Part shown: piece after piece, positions 35,475 to 46,830 of the stretch
Numbering within the stretch: position 1 is the first letter of the stretch
Layout of the letters: every line of letters begins with the position of its first letter
Assembly: GCA_031769625.1 (NCBI GenBank)
Contig: JAUIMM010000169.1
Span: forward strand, 11,404,001 to 11,468,000
Length of the DNA: 64,000 bases
Direction: 5' to 3'
Source: Taudactylus pleione
Lineage: Eukaryota; Chordata; Amphibia; Anura; Myobatrachidae
Made by a program: the position numbers and the translations under genes
Notes under the pieces: generated by a model
What the model saw: only the letters and a program-made list of their open reading frames with translations
Database searches by the model: none
Told to the model about the DNA's origin: nothing

Positions 35475-35879
35475 TGCAATATGGGGAGAGACTTTGCTCA
35501 CTTCTGGAAGTTGTGGAAAAGCAGATTTTGCAGAGGTAAATCACCCTGACTCGTTTGAGAGGGTTACTGATGTAGTAGCAGAGTCAGAGATGTTCCCTTT
35601 TTTTCTAGTATGATTGGCGAACTAGAGAATACGGAGCGTGATGGTGGCTCGCCAAGTGGTGTGCCTCCCACTGAGGTGGGGAGTGTTATTGAGCCCGTGG
35701 ATCGCCTGCCTGATCTTGAGATCAGGAGAGAGGTCTTTGCCGTGGAGCAGTTGAATGACCCTACTCTGGTAAAAGCCAGGGAGAATGTCAAGGTGAATTA
35801 ATGGTAAACCCATAGACCCCGAAAGTCCTTTGTCATATCCTGACATGGCAGTATGACAGGATTTGTTGTATCAGGTGAC

Positions 35880-38226
35880 TAAGAAGGGGGAAGATATTGT
35901 GGAACAATTAATAGTTCCCAAAGCATACAGAAGAACAGTATTAGATCTGGCCCATGGTCATATAATGGCAGTAGAAAACTACTGAGCGAATTGTGCAGAG
36001 GTTTTTTTGGCCCAGGGTCCATAAAGAGGTATCTGACTATTGTGCATCCTGCTCTGAATGTCAGTATCATGCTCCTAGGCCATATTTCAAAAGTCCCCTG
36101 GTTCCGTTACCCATTATTGAGGTTCCGTTTGAAAGAATAGCTATGGATTTGGTTGGGCCATTAATGAAATCTGCCCGCGGCCATCAATATATTCTGGTGA
36201 TAATCGATTACGCTACCAGGTACCCGGAAGCAATACCATTACACAATACGTCAACCAAGACCATTGCTAGAGAATTAGTCCATGTCTTTAGCAGGTTGGG
36301 AATACCTAAGAAGATCCTGACTGACCAAGGTACTCCATTTATGTCAAAAATCATGAAGGAATTATGCCGCCTGTTTAAAATTGACCAATTAAGAACCTCT
36401 GTGTACCATCCCCAGACCGATGGGTTAGTGGAGAGGTTTAATAAAACTTTAAAACACATGCTAAGGAAAGTAGTGGACAATGCTGGTAGAGATTGGGATT
36501 ACTTGTTACCTTATTTGCTGTTGGCCATAAGAGAGGTTTCCCAATCCTCCACAGGTTTCTTCCCTTTTGATTTGTTGTATGGGAGACATCCAAGGGGGTT
36601 ACTTGACATTGCCAAAGAGACATGGGAGGGGCAGTCCAGTCCGTATAAAACAGTTATTGAGCATGTTTCTCAAATGCAAGAAAGAATTGCTGCTGTGGTG
36701 CCGATACTAAGAGAGCACTTGGAACAGGCCCAAGAGGCACAGCAGAGGGTATACAACCGCAATGCTCGCTTACGCAACTTTGCTCCTGGGGACAGAGTTT
36801 TGGTGTTGGTTCCCACAGTAGAAAATAAACTTCTGGCTAAATGGCAAGGACCCTTTGAAATCTTAGAAAAAGGGGGGCAGATCAATTATAAAGTTTACCA
36901 GCCGGGGAAAAGAAAGCCAGAACAGATTTACATGGTATATCTTATAAAACCCTGGAAGGATAGAACAGCACTGTCAGCTGTCCGAGCCCCTCCAGTAAAC
37001 CCAGGGCCCATGATACCCGAAGTGAAAGTGGCAAAAACCCTGTCAGCCAGTCAACAGCAGGAAGTTAAGGAATTTCTGATCAGAAATAGGGTGCTGTTTT
37101 CTGACCTACCAGGGAATAGCACTGTCATCAAACATGACATAATCATTGACCCAGGGGTTAAGGTTAACCTAAAACCCTATAGGTTACCAGAAGCCCAAAG
37201 AGAATCAGTGTCGAAGGAAATTAAAAAAATGTTAGAGTTGGGTGTAATTGAAGAATCGCATAGTGAGTGGTCAAGTCCCATTGTGCTTATTCCAAAATTC
37301 GACGGGAGTGTGCGATTCTGAAATGACTTCCGGAAATTGAACAGTGTGTCAAAGTTCGATGCCTACCCTATGCCTAGGGTGGACAAACTAATTGAAAGGC
37401 TGGGGACAGCCAGATATTTAACTACTCTTGACTTAACCAAACGGTATTGGCATGTGCCGTTAACTGAGAACGCCAAAGAAAAGACAGCTTTTTCTGCACC
37501 AGAGGGGTTGTTTCAATACAAGATGTTGCCCTTTGGGCTACATGGGGCACCTACTACCTTTCAAAGAATGATTTATAGGATTATAAGGCCCCATAGACAG
37601 TATGCTGCTGCTTATCTGGATGATGTGGTCATTCATAGTCCTGATTGGCAGTCTCACTTGCCCAGAGTACAAGCAGTGTTGGACTGCATCTATAAGGCAG
37701 GTTTGACAGCCAACCCAAAATAGTGTTGTCTGGGGATGGAAGAAGTAAAATATCTTGGGTACACCATTGGCAGAGGTTTGATAAAGCCACAGCTCAATAA
37801 GATTGAGGCAATCCAAAACTGGCCACGACCCCTGAATAAAAAGCAGGTGAGAGCCTTCTTAGGGATCACTGGGTATTATAGGAGGTTTATACCCAATTTT
37901 GCCACCATTGCAGTCCCACTGACTGACCTTACCAAAGGCAAACAGAAAGTCATGGTGGAATGGGGTCCTGAAGCAGAGAAGGCTTTCCAGGAGTTAAAAA
38001 TAGCGTTATGTACCCAACCAGTTCTGTTGTACAAACCGATGCGTCAGACATAGGTATCGGAGCGGTCCTGTCTCAAAGCAAAGAGGGTGAAAAACACCCA
38101 ATTTTCTTCTTAAGACGGAAATTAAATGTACATGAAAGAAACTATGCTACGGTCGAGAAAGAAGCATTGGCCATAAAGTGGGCGTTAGAGACTTTCAGGT
38201 ACTACTTGGTGGGAAGAAAGTTCAGT
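35880..38226 (+). pseudogene. pol: Pol: integrase, then reverse transcriptase and partial RNase H
   Basis: A zinc-binding region starts near 35915 (LAHGH ... CASCSEC) with a frame break at about 35985. The 442-codon frame 35993-37321 holds the integrase core: MDLVGPL (D at residue 52), then TDQGTPF and TDGLVERFN, whose D and E have 35 residues between them (DD35E). A GDRVLVLVP / KWQGPFEI C-terminal domain follows. The same frame runs straight into RT: VNLKPYRLPE, LGVIEESHSEWSSPIVLIPK. A TGA at about 37319 breaks it, and RT resumes with LTTLDLTKRYWHVPL, FGLHGAPTTFQRM and an intact AAYLDDVVIHS. Further damage is a TAG near 37721 and a frame shift near 38020. RNase H keeps QTDASDIGIGAVLSQ and VEKEALAIKWAL but ends at VGRKFSVE, where the LTR begins. 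Confidence 0.9.
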
Positions 38227-38808
38227 GTGGAATGGCTTCTATGTCCTATGTTCCTGTCATATGTGTTCTGAAACCCCCAGGAGAAGTCTGTTTGGGAAAA
38301 ACAGACCAGAGATGTCCGCTTTAGAGAAAAGCCAGTTTGGGCCCTGGGGGTGTGGATGTGAGGAGAGGGAGAGCTCCATCCACAGGCCACTCCAGGTTTT
38401 GGGCTTTCCAGCCTGGTAACAGGCTCTTTAGATCTTGCAGCTGGAAATGGCTAATATAAGCTGGGTTTGTTTGTGGCTGAGTGTCTCACACCTGGGAGAG
38501 CAGGCAGATTAGCCTGTTCAGAGACACTTGGTTACTTTCCTTGTAAGTACTGTGCATGTGTTTTGTTGATGGTGAGAGCAATAGGCCCTACCATTATTAT
38601 AGAGAGGGAATGTGCTGTGTAGCTAGTACCCAGCCGGGCTAGGACTGATGTTTATGTTTTGTTTATGTTTACATTCATTTGGCACAATAAAGACTGGCGG
38701 CGACCAGTTTGTACAAGAACCCCAGACTTGTATCCTGTTTCTACGGCTGCTGTGTGTGTAAAGAGTGAGTCCATCTACCCCAGTAGAAGGACCCCTATCC
38801 TGACTGTG
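38227..38808 (+). repeat. 3' LTR of the Gmr1-type element, trimmed at both ends
   Basis: It is homologous to 33358-33940. The first 20 or so bases (TGTGACAG...) and the last few (TCA) are absent. The left edge is fused to RNase H sequence at AGTGTGG. AATAAA is at 38686-38691. Substitutions and small indels relative to the 5' LTR indicate an old insertion. Confidence 0.85.
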
Positions 38809-40057
38809 ATTTATCCGATGCTGCTTCCTTGGACGCAGCTCAGATAAGTAATGCGTGCAGGAGGCATATCGCCTCCTGCTACATTACCATAATTGCAAGG
38901 ATGGAATTGCAAAGCTGCTTGCGTGCAGCTTTGCAGTTCCATCCTGTGCTGAATCAGGCCCCATGTCCGCTATGCTGCAAGGAGTCGATTCCCAGCAGTG
39001 TTGCGGACATGAAGTAGTATGCTGCGACTTTGCCGGTCAGTGGAGAGTCCAGAGACATACAGATGTGTCCTCTTGCATGGCAAACGTACGCACTCATCTC
39101 AACATGCAATTTGCCGCCTACGCCTCGGTATGCCATGCCATGGCTGCATTCACACCATGCAATTCTATGGATCACGGGTGCAAACACAGCATGCGTAGGC
39201 AGTAGCAGGCGCACAACTAGCACCCTACGTGATGCAATTCGAGTCAATATATATGTACAGTAGTAGTCGCTGGGTGAGGCCGTGGCAATTTTATTGATGG
39301 GGCCCCCAGACGCCTTATTCCAGCCCTGGTTACACGAAAAAAAAGATGTGAAAAAAAGCAAACAAATCAAAAAATATGCATGCAAATAGCACTATGCCCA
39401 TATTGGCATGATTCGGTTTGATTTGACCTGAAACAGATGGTTCCCAGTCGATTCTTAAATATGTCCTTCCAGGAAAACATTGCATAATTTGCATACATTT
39501 CCTATGTCTGCTCATCATAATCTCATTGTTTAGGATGGGGCTACACACTGCACACTGGTCAATTTGGACACTGTTTGTGGTGCATTTTTAGATTATATTC
39601 ATCAACTTTTATGTCTTATATTTACAACAGAGCACATACGTAAAAGTTGAGAACAATAGGAGGTTAGAGAGAGGGATGTAACTACCACCATGGGAAACCA
39701 TGTCGCTGCTATGGTATCCGTCAGGGAGGGGTGGCCCAGTGACGAGTGTGTAGGTACAGTGGAACCCTGTTTTGGCTTTCATGGCCAATGTGATGGGAAC
39801 AGGGCTTCACTGCTTATACACTGACTCCTGCACATGCTCAGGAGGTCAGATTATTAAATGTACACATCACTGGAAGTTTTCTAGGGCCCAGTGAATAAAA
39901 CTAACCAAAATCTAAATCAAATGTATAAAGTTATTTGCAAATAAGAAAATACATTAATAAGTATGTCCAAGGGTGCAACTATAGCTACAGAAGCCGGTCT
40001 GACAGGTTTAGGACCCAGCTTCATAAGCAGCCTAGTCTTCCCAGTCTCCCAGGAAAA
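38809..40057. other. No gene; fragment of a CTGAATCAGGCCC-ending element then anonymous sequence
   Basis: 38809-38963 ends in GCTGAATCAGGCCCC and contains GCAGGAGGCAT/GCCTCCTGC and CTGCTTGCGTGCAG hairpins, like 23939-24052. It abuts the truncated LTR without a readable duplication. 38965-39330 is CpG-rich and repeat-like, with ...TATTCCAGCCCTGG near 39317. 39330-40057 is anonymous. Confidence 0.45.
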
Positions 40058-40060
40058 TGT

Positions 40061-40652
40061 GGGCCTGATTCAGAGCCGCTCGTAAGCGGCCGCTCGTTCG
40101 CTCCGAGCGATGATCGCACATCTGCGCATGCGTATGGGTCGTAATGTGCATGCACCAACCAGTCATTGCGGTCGGAAATCGAGTGCTCGCAAAATAGCGA
40201 GTGCGTGCTAATTTGAGTGACAGGATGAGGCGTTTGTGGGTGGTAACAAGGGAAGGTGCTTGAAAAACGGGGAGTGGTGATCGGAACGCAGGCGTGCCAA
40301 AAGGTCAAAACGGGCGTTTTAAGGGTGTGCATAATTAACAAAGCAGCGTCATCGACCACGTCACTTGGTTGTTTCTTAGCCTGAACTGTTCGCATGATTG
40401 CGGTAGGAAAATCCAACCACAAGCACTGCGAGCAGATCAGATGCCTTTCGATGTACTCGATTACTCAAATAAATAGCGGAGATGACGTAGGATGCAAGCG
40501 GCCGTCTTTACAAAATAGCGAGCGCATATTTAGTTCGCTCACTCAGACATAGAGGTGTCAACAGACCGCAAAGAGCGAGCGCTCAATTTAAATAGCCGGC
40601 CCCTTTTTCTGAACGAGCGAGCGCAAATAGCGTCCGGCTCTGAATCAGGCCC
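40061..40652. mobile_element. CATTCAGAG-related element, copy D, with TGT duplication
   Basis: Termini GGGCCTGATTCAGAGCCG and CGGCTCTGAATCAGGCCC are perfect inverted repeats, flanked by TGT at 40058-40060 and 40653-40655. The 592-bp interior is CpG-rich with GAGCGA/TCGCTC words but lacks the regular hairpin chain of copies A and B. It is non-coding. Confidence 0.85.
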
Positions 40653-40989
40653 TGTGTCTCTGTGATTCTTTCCAGTCTAGCTGCCTACCGTTTTTAGATA
40701 GCTCCTACGGAGGAATAAATATATACAAGACAAGTTAGTTTGTGTCTATACATATGTGTGTAATATACAGTAGTGTTCTGTAATATAATACATCCCCTTG
40801 AGCACTATTAATTTTGAGATGGAGCAGAGGACATGATGACTTGGAGTGGACCAGTTCTCTTTTCAACTTTGTAAGTAGGATAGTAACTTGCAAATTTTGT
40901 TAAAATGTACATAATTATTAGAACTGGTTTCAAGTAGGTGAAACTACTAAGATCAAATTGCTTAAATAATAGATAAAGCTCTACAGAAC

Positions 40990-41278
40990 TAATTCAATTA
41001 GGCACAGGGTTTGTCGCACGGAGAAAAGCTCCAGAAATCACGCCCGGGATTAAACTGCATTTTCCCGGCGTGTGCTAAACAATGGGTTAGCATGCGCTAA
41101 CCCACAGATTTCGCTCAAGGTGCTAGAATCTATGGGTTTTCCCTGTGTGTTAAAATGCAGAGTCTGCATATTAATGCAGACTTTTCCTTGAAAAATCCTG
41201 CCTTTGGGGATTAGCGTGTGGGGTTCCCACTTCTAATTAAGTGGGCAGCGCCGTTGGCTAATTGGAAATGACCCTATT
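40990..41278. mobile_element. Hairpin-bearing repeat fragment
   Basis: Consecutive hairpins are visible: CACGCCCGGGA...TCCCGGCGTG-like, TGGGTTAGC/GCTAACCCA at about 41082-41103 and AGTCTGCAT/ATGCAGACT at about 41161-41182. The ends could not be fixed. Confidence 0.4.
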
Positions 41279-41476
41279 GGCTAAATTTAATAGCCTCCGA
41301 GTTTCTGACGCTGTTGGGATTTATGCGAGTCTCCCCGTTTTTTTTAAAGTAGCAATTATTATAAAAGCTAAACCAAACTGGTGTAGCCTTTATATTGATT
41401 GCCACTTTAAAAAATCGAGGAGACTCTCCTAAATCCCTGCAGCGTCGGAAACTCGGAGGCTATTACATTTAGCCCC
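41279..41476. mobile_element. Foldback MITE, GGCTAAATTTAATAGCC type
   Basis: GGCTAAATTTAATAGCCTCC at the left pairs with GGAGGCTATTACATTTAGCC at the right, continuing through GAGTTTCNGACGC and GGAGACTC segments. About 198 bp, almost wholly self-complementary, non-coding. Confidence 0.75.
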
Positions 41477-42515
41477 TTATGTGGCTTATAAATTATTTCA
41501 CAATAAAGTAATTGAACCAAAAACAAAATGTCATAATTAAAGAATAACTAACTCTTCATAGTGTCATGAAAATGCTCTGTTTTCTTTTTATGTCTACATG
41601 ATAAAAAGCAGGAACGGTTTTCAATACGCACACATTACAGTGGTGGGTAACATTTGGCCAACAAGATATCAATAAAGAATTTTGATGTACTTGTACTTGT
41701 ATGCTTTGTGATATTTGGTTTGATATTATTAGTAAGGGAAACTAGGATAGACTTCTGCACATGTATATATTATTTAATATTGTACTAATCCCAGTATTAT
41801 TATTTGTACAAATAAAGATACATTTATGGGGTGCTGCCAGTGACAACCGATGAAATGGATTACAAACAGGAAGATAAAGGAAAGTTGTCTTAGATTGGTG
41901 CACAAACTTTGTACTAGTTTTAATGTTCTTTTTATAAAATATCTTGTTATTAGACAAGGCCAGTGAAATATTACAAAAAAAACAGATTTAGAAATGTGAA
42001 CTAAGAAGTGAAATTCTTTAATGGTTCACATTTTGTCTATTACAATTATTTTTAATTATTATTACAGTTTCTATCTTTTTCCTGTCATTACTTGTGTCAT
42101 ACTCGTATCAGTCCAGATGGTGTCACTGTGACAATGCTAATAGATCTTAGCTATACATGACTGCACACAAATTACATACTGTATGTGTCATGCAGTTGTT
42201 TTACATTAGACAAGGCTTGATGTAAAGAACAAATACAAACTGTTTTAGCCGACAGAAAACTCAAAATAAATGATACCTTTGTGTAAAAAAAAATAAGTAT
42301 CGTAAATATTCTAAGTAATATCTTATAAATAGAAAACATACTAACCGTTGAGTTAGTTGGGTTACTGAGGCCACACCATTATATAATTTTCTAATATCTG
42401 CATTTAAATCTGTGCACACAATGCAGGTATAATTAATGCTGACTTGCGTTTAACTCCATAAATAGTTACATGAGTTACGCCATAAAATGTAAAGTTCTAT
42501 ATATTATATGCAATG
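41477..42515. other. No gene recognised
   Basis: AT-rich anonymous sequence with no array or terminal repeat. Confidence 0.5.
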
Positions 42516-44998
42516 TCTCCTGCCATTATTATTATAGTTTATATGGCGTGACAAGTATTCCGCAGTGCCTTACAAAGTACATAAACACAAAAATGACAAG
42601 TGACTTACAGTACAATACAATACAATGCAGAACATGGACATGGATAATATACATTGGTGACCATAACACCCAAATAAGCAACAGAACATAAGCAACCAAG
42701 TGCTAGGTGCCCTAGTGGGGAGTTAGAAGTAGATGAAACTAAAGTAAGTAGAAGCACAAGAGGGTAGAGAGGCAAGAGCTTACATTTTAAAGAGGAGGGG
42801 CAGAGAAACAGGCACGACACAGATGGGGTAGACAGGGAGGAAGGAGCAGGTAGCAGCAAGTTAGGATGAGAGCTGGAAAGCTTTGATGAAGTTAGTGGGT
42901 CTTGACAGCCCATTTGAAGGATTGTAGAGGTGGAGAGTGTGATGGTAAGAGGGAGAGAGTTCCAAAGATGGGGAGCAGCATGGGCAAAATCTTTGGAGGC
43001 GGGAGTGGGAGGAAGTAATCAGTTGGCATGAGAGGCAGCGTACATTTGTTGAACGAAGAGGGTGGGCAATAGAGTAAAGGGAGATGAAATCAGAGATGTA
43101 AATGGGAGAGGAATGTGTGAGGGCTTTGTAAGCGAGTGTGAGAGCCTTGAATTGGGATCTGAAGGGTGAGGGGAACCAGTGGAGGGCTTGTAAGAGAGGG
43201 GAGGCAGATGTAGGCATTTGGAGAGAAATATGAGTTGAGCGGCAGCATTGAGGACAGACTGGAAAGGAGAGAGATGGGAGTTGGGGAGGGCAGATAGGAG
43301 GAGGTTACAATCTGGAGATGACCAGTGAGTGTATTAGGGTCTTAGTAGCATCCTGGGTGAGAAAGGGTCTGATCCTGGAATATTTTTGCGATGGAAACGA
43401 CAGTACTGAGAGAGGTACTGGATATGTGGTTTGAAGGAGAGGGAGTAGTCCAGGATAACTCCAAGACAGCACACTTTGGGGCTAGAGGAGATAGTTGTGC
43501 TATCAATTGATAAAGAAATAGTGGGAATTGAGGTTATGTGGGAGGGTGGGAAGATGATCAGCTCAGTCTTAGACATATTAAGTTTAAGAAATCACTGGGA
43601 CATCCAGGGAGGAAGGTAGATCTGAGTATTATCAGCATAGAGATGATATTGGAAGTCAAATGAGCTGATGAGTTAACCTAAAGAGGATGTATAGAGGGAG
43701 AATAGGAGTGCTCCAAGAACAGAACCTTGAGAAACACCTACTGTAAGAGGATGTGGGGGGGTGGGTCATGAGAGGAGACAGAATGATCAGTCAGAGAGGT
43801 AGGAGGATAGCCAGGAGAGGGCAGTTGCTCCTAGATCAAGGGAGTGAAGGATTTGCAGCAGGAGAGAGTGGTCTACCGTGTTGAAAGCAGCAGAGAGGTC
43901 AAGGAGAATGAGTAGTGGCCCTTGGATTTGGCAGCAAGGAGGTCATTGCTGACTTTGTGTGTGCAGTTTTAGTGGAGTGGAGAGAACTGAAGCCAGACTG
44001 AAAAGGGTCAAGGAGTGATTGGGAGTAAAGAAAGGTGGTAAGGCAGTTGTGAACAATATGCTCAAGGAGTTTGGAGGTAAAAGGTTGGAGAGAGATAGGT
44101 CGGTAGTTGGCGAGAGTGTTAGGATCAAGGGTAGGTTTCTTTAAGAATGGGGGAGACAAGGGCATGTTTGAATGCAGAAGGGACAGTGCCAGATGAAAGG
44201 GAGAGATTGAGGAGGTGGGCAAGATGGGAACAGGCACAAGGAGAGAGGTAGCAGAGGAGGCATGAAGGGGGAGGTGGAAGGGAGGGAGGACCAGAGGGCC
44301 ATGACTTCCTCTCTAGATACAGGGGAGAAGGAGGTCAGAGTGAGTAAAATGGATGGGGAGGGGTGATCCGGGAAAGGAGAAAGTGGAGTGCTGAGGGACT
44401 GGTGGGATATGAAGTCCTGATGTATGGAGTCAATTTTAGATGTAAAGTAGGTAACAAACTCAAGGGCAAGGAGAAAGGAGTGGAGACGAGGAGGGAGTGG
44501 GCAGGGAAGAGAGTTAAGGTTGGTGAAGAGATGCTGGGGATTTGAGGATTGGGAGGAGATGAGGTTCTGGAAATATGACTGTTTAAAGAGGGAAAGGGCA
44601 GCACTGTAGGATGAGAGCATAAATTTGATATGGAGAAAATCTTCCTTTGAGCGTGACCTTCTCCACTATCACTCGGTGGTTCGTGAATACTTTTTCAGGT
44701 ATCTGGAGCATTTGGAATGACATCTGCGAGTGTGAGTAGTAATTGCTGGCGCAACAGAATCAAGAGCAGAAGTAGGAAAGCAGCTTGTTCAGGGCAGGAG
44801 AGAGGATAGGGGAGAGAAGTGAATCAAGCAGGGAAGAAAAGGAAACGGTGTCGATAGCCTCAATGTTACACTTAGTGATGGTGGCCTTAGGAAGTAGAGG
44901 AGGGGAAGGAGAGAGGGATAAGTTAAAAGAGAGAAGGTGATGGCCAGTCAGAAATATCACAATGATAAATGAAGACCAGATCAAGCGAATGAACACTC
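42516..44998 (-). mobile_element. L2-type LINE, about 2.5 kb, antisense
   Basis: Read in reverse, the 3' tail is at 42516-42570 (GGCACTGCGG, GCCATATAAACTATAATAAT), preceded by a 3' UTR and a long decayed ORF2. It is 5'-truncated near 44998, upstream of the RT fingers. It belongs to the same family as the plus-strand fragment at 8343-9446. Confidence 0.88.
42861..44996 (-). pseudogene. L2 ORF2 (RT region) remnant
   Basis: In reverse order the coding pieces are: a linker before RT (44996-44141, TGHHLLSFNLSLSPSPPLLP, YFTSKIDSI); RT fingers (KKPTLDPNTLANYRPIS, LLDPFQSGF at about 44110-43960); a palm segment reading [13 protein letters not shown] near 43890; the catalytic box at 43628-43639, which reads YADN where the family has YADD; then VCCLGVILDYSLSFKPHIQ near 43470; and SPLLQALHW near 43190. 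Frameshifts divide these pieces. The first catalytic D is kept and the second lost. It is a dead copy. Confidence 0.85.
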
Positions 44999-45039
44999 AC
45001 ATGGGAGGGTGAGGAGGTTCATTGGGAGAGACCAAATGA

Positions 45040-45300
45040 AGATATGAGCCCCCTCAGACCGGCGCAAAGTCAGGGGGGCGCGATCAGTGTGATTGCTCCC
45101 CTCCAAAGGCATAGGAGACTGCTGTGGCTGCTGCTCAGCAGCCAGGAGCAGTCTCCCAATGCAGCTCAGCACACGCTGTGTGCTGGGCTGCTATGAGGGA
45201 GGGGGGGCGGCGTCGCACCCAGGCCGCCACCGGGCCCCTCAGGAAACCCGGGCCCGGGTAATTTGTACCCACCCCCCCTCTCGGCGCCCCTGCTGATGGG
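45040..45300. mobile_element. GC-rich repeat fragment with CGGCGCCCCTG end
   Basis: CpG- and C-rich sequence ends CTCGGCGCCCCTG near 45292 and includes GGAGACTGC/GCAGTCTCC complementarity at 45113-45158. It resembles the antisense end of an hAT-like element, but no duplication could be read. Confidence 0.35.
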
Positions 45301-45320
45301 GCACTAGTGGTGCTGAGGTA

Positions 45321-45689
45321 GTGTTGCTTTGCAGGCTTTTTGGGGCAGTGATGCCAGCGAGCCAAGTAACGAGTAGGATGCACGGCCAAGCAGTATGGCC
45401 AGAGTGGGCCTGTTTTGATACTCGGCCAGTCAAGTGGAGACTAGAAATGCTCAGATTTCTCACACAAGGGGTAGCGGCCACCTTTGCTGGTGCCATTGGA
45501 CAGAGGGAGGAGTTCCTGGGATCCCCCGGTGGTCAAGGGAAAATGATTGTGGCTAAATCTAGGAGTGATGGTAAAGAAAGGGAAACACCCCACAAAATGA
45601 GACTGAAGAACCACATAAAATTAGGAGAGGAGGGGGAATTTCCTACAAACATGCCCCTGAAGGGGTGTGGATTGATAGGCAGTATCTAG
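45321..45689 (+). CDS. Unrecognised 122-codon open frame
   Basis: It begins MLLCRLFGAVMPASQVTSRM and has normal-looking amino-acid composition without low complexity, ending exactly where the foldback element at 45689 begins. I recognise no domain. The following 46170-46440 (ATATAAGGGG, AAGAAGCCAC) does not obviously continue it. It may be a chance frame or part of an unidentified retroelement. Expression is unsupported. Confidence 0.15.
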   Translation: MLLCRLFGAVMPASQVTSRMHGQAVWPEWACFDTRPVKWRLEMLRFLTQGVAATFAGAIGQREEFLGSPGGQGKMIVAKSRSDGKERETPHKMRLKNHIKLGEEGEFPTNMPLKGCGLIGSI

Positions 45690-46166
45690 ATAGACAGTCA
45701 ATAGATAGACACCAGAATGTAGACAGACCGTCAGGGACAATATGTCAACAGGGTTAAAAGGTCAAAATGGACTTAGGTCGACAGGGTCAAAAGGTCGACA
45801 TGCAAATGGTTGAAACAGAAAAGGTTGACCATTTGTTTTGTTATTTTAACCCTAATCCGCCTTCTGGTGCCTAATCCTCCCCATAGTGCCTAATCGTAAC
45901 CCTCTACATCTGCAGCCTAACCCTAACCATCCATCAAGTGCCTAACCCTAAATTTAACCCTAATCTTAAAAATCCTGGAAAATACTTAAAAGCAACTTGT
46001 CGACCTTCTTTTGTGTCGACCATTTGCGTGTCAGTATTTTAATCCTGATGACCTTATGCACTGTCGATCATTTACCTGTTGACTTTTTAACCATGTTGAC
46101 CTTATAACCATGTCAATCTATTTATGTCTACCTTCTGGTGTCTATCTATTGACTGTCTGTCTACCA
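45689..46166. mobile_element. Foldback element TAGATAGACAGTCAATAG with telomere-like core
   Basis: The left arm TAGATAGACAGTCAATAGAT and GACACCAGAATGTAGAC pairs with the right arm GTCTACCTTCTGGTGTC and ATCTATTGACTGTCTGTCTA. Interior words such as AAGGTCGACA/TGTCGACC also pair. The centre (45850-45975) is degenerate CCTAACCCTAA repeats. 478 bp, non-coding. Confidence 0.78.
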
Positions 46167-46492
46167 TCCGGATACTCCTGAAGAAGCCACATAATTGCCA
46201 TATAGGGGAAGAAGCTGCCCAGTGCAGCAAGGCAGCAAATACACAGCTGTTGGAGAATGTGGGAATAGCTCCAATATGTAACCAAGAAAGGGGACAAGAG
46301 CCCCATAATTTTAATAGGACAACCCCAAACACAAGAACCTCAGCAGCCATATAAGGGGATCTGTTTCGGAAGGCAGCGCCACTAAAGAGATGAAGCCCTA
46401 GTATAAGTGAGAGAGGACTGAGGCAGCAGTAGGGCCCTACAGTGAGGCGCTAGCTGTGAAGGCTTTGTTGTTTGATCCTAGGTGATCTAGAG

Positions 46493-46822
46493 CAGTGGTT
46501 CCCAAACTGTATGCAGTGGCACCCTGGGGTGCATCAGGGCTCTTACAGGGGTGCCTCGGGTTGGTGGTCCAATACCAAATAAAATTATTTTTAGTCAGTG
46601 TGATAGGCAAAACCAGTGCTAATGGCTGCTATTCAAAATATATGTGGACAAAAAGAAGCGCAGCCATGTCAACCACAACATAACTAAACCTAAGGGTGAC
46701 ATATAAGCACAATTTACTACATTTAATTTTTGATGAATGTCTCAACTTTTGGCCCAATGGTGCCTTGGAAAATATGCTGATACTCTAGGGTGCCATGATT
46801 CTAAAAAGTTTGGGAACCCTTG
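46493..46822. mobile_element. hAT-type MITE with 8-bp target duplication
   Basis: Termini CAGTGGTTCCCAAACT and AGTTTGGGAACCCTTG are flanked by perfect ATCTAGAG duplications (46485-46492 and 46823-46830). The CAGTGGTTCCCAAAC start is typical of Charlie-like hAT MITEs. 330 bp, no transposase. Confidence 0.92.
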
Positions 46823-46830
46823 ATCTAGAG

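Larger units (their letters stand above)
33337..38808 (+). mobile_element. Gmr1-type Ty3/gypsy retrotransposon (integrase upstream of RT)
   Basis: Two long direct repeats (33337-33942 and 38227-38808) bracket gag, protease, integrase, RT and a partial RNase H, all on the plus strand. Integrase precedes reverse transcriptase in one continuous frame. That is the Ty1/copia-like domain order described for Gmr1-like gypsy elements of deuterostomes. Gag carries a SCAN-like region, matching the proposed origin of vertebrate SCAN domains from this lineage. The copy is defective, with stops and frameshifts in gag and pol, and the end of RNase H is fused directly to a shortened 3' LTR. Confidence 0.92.
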
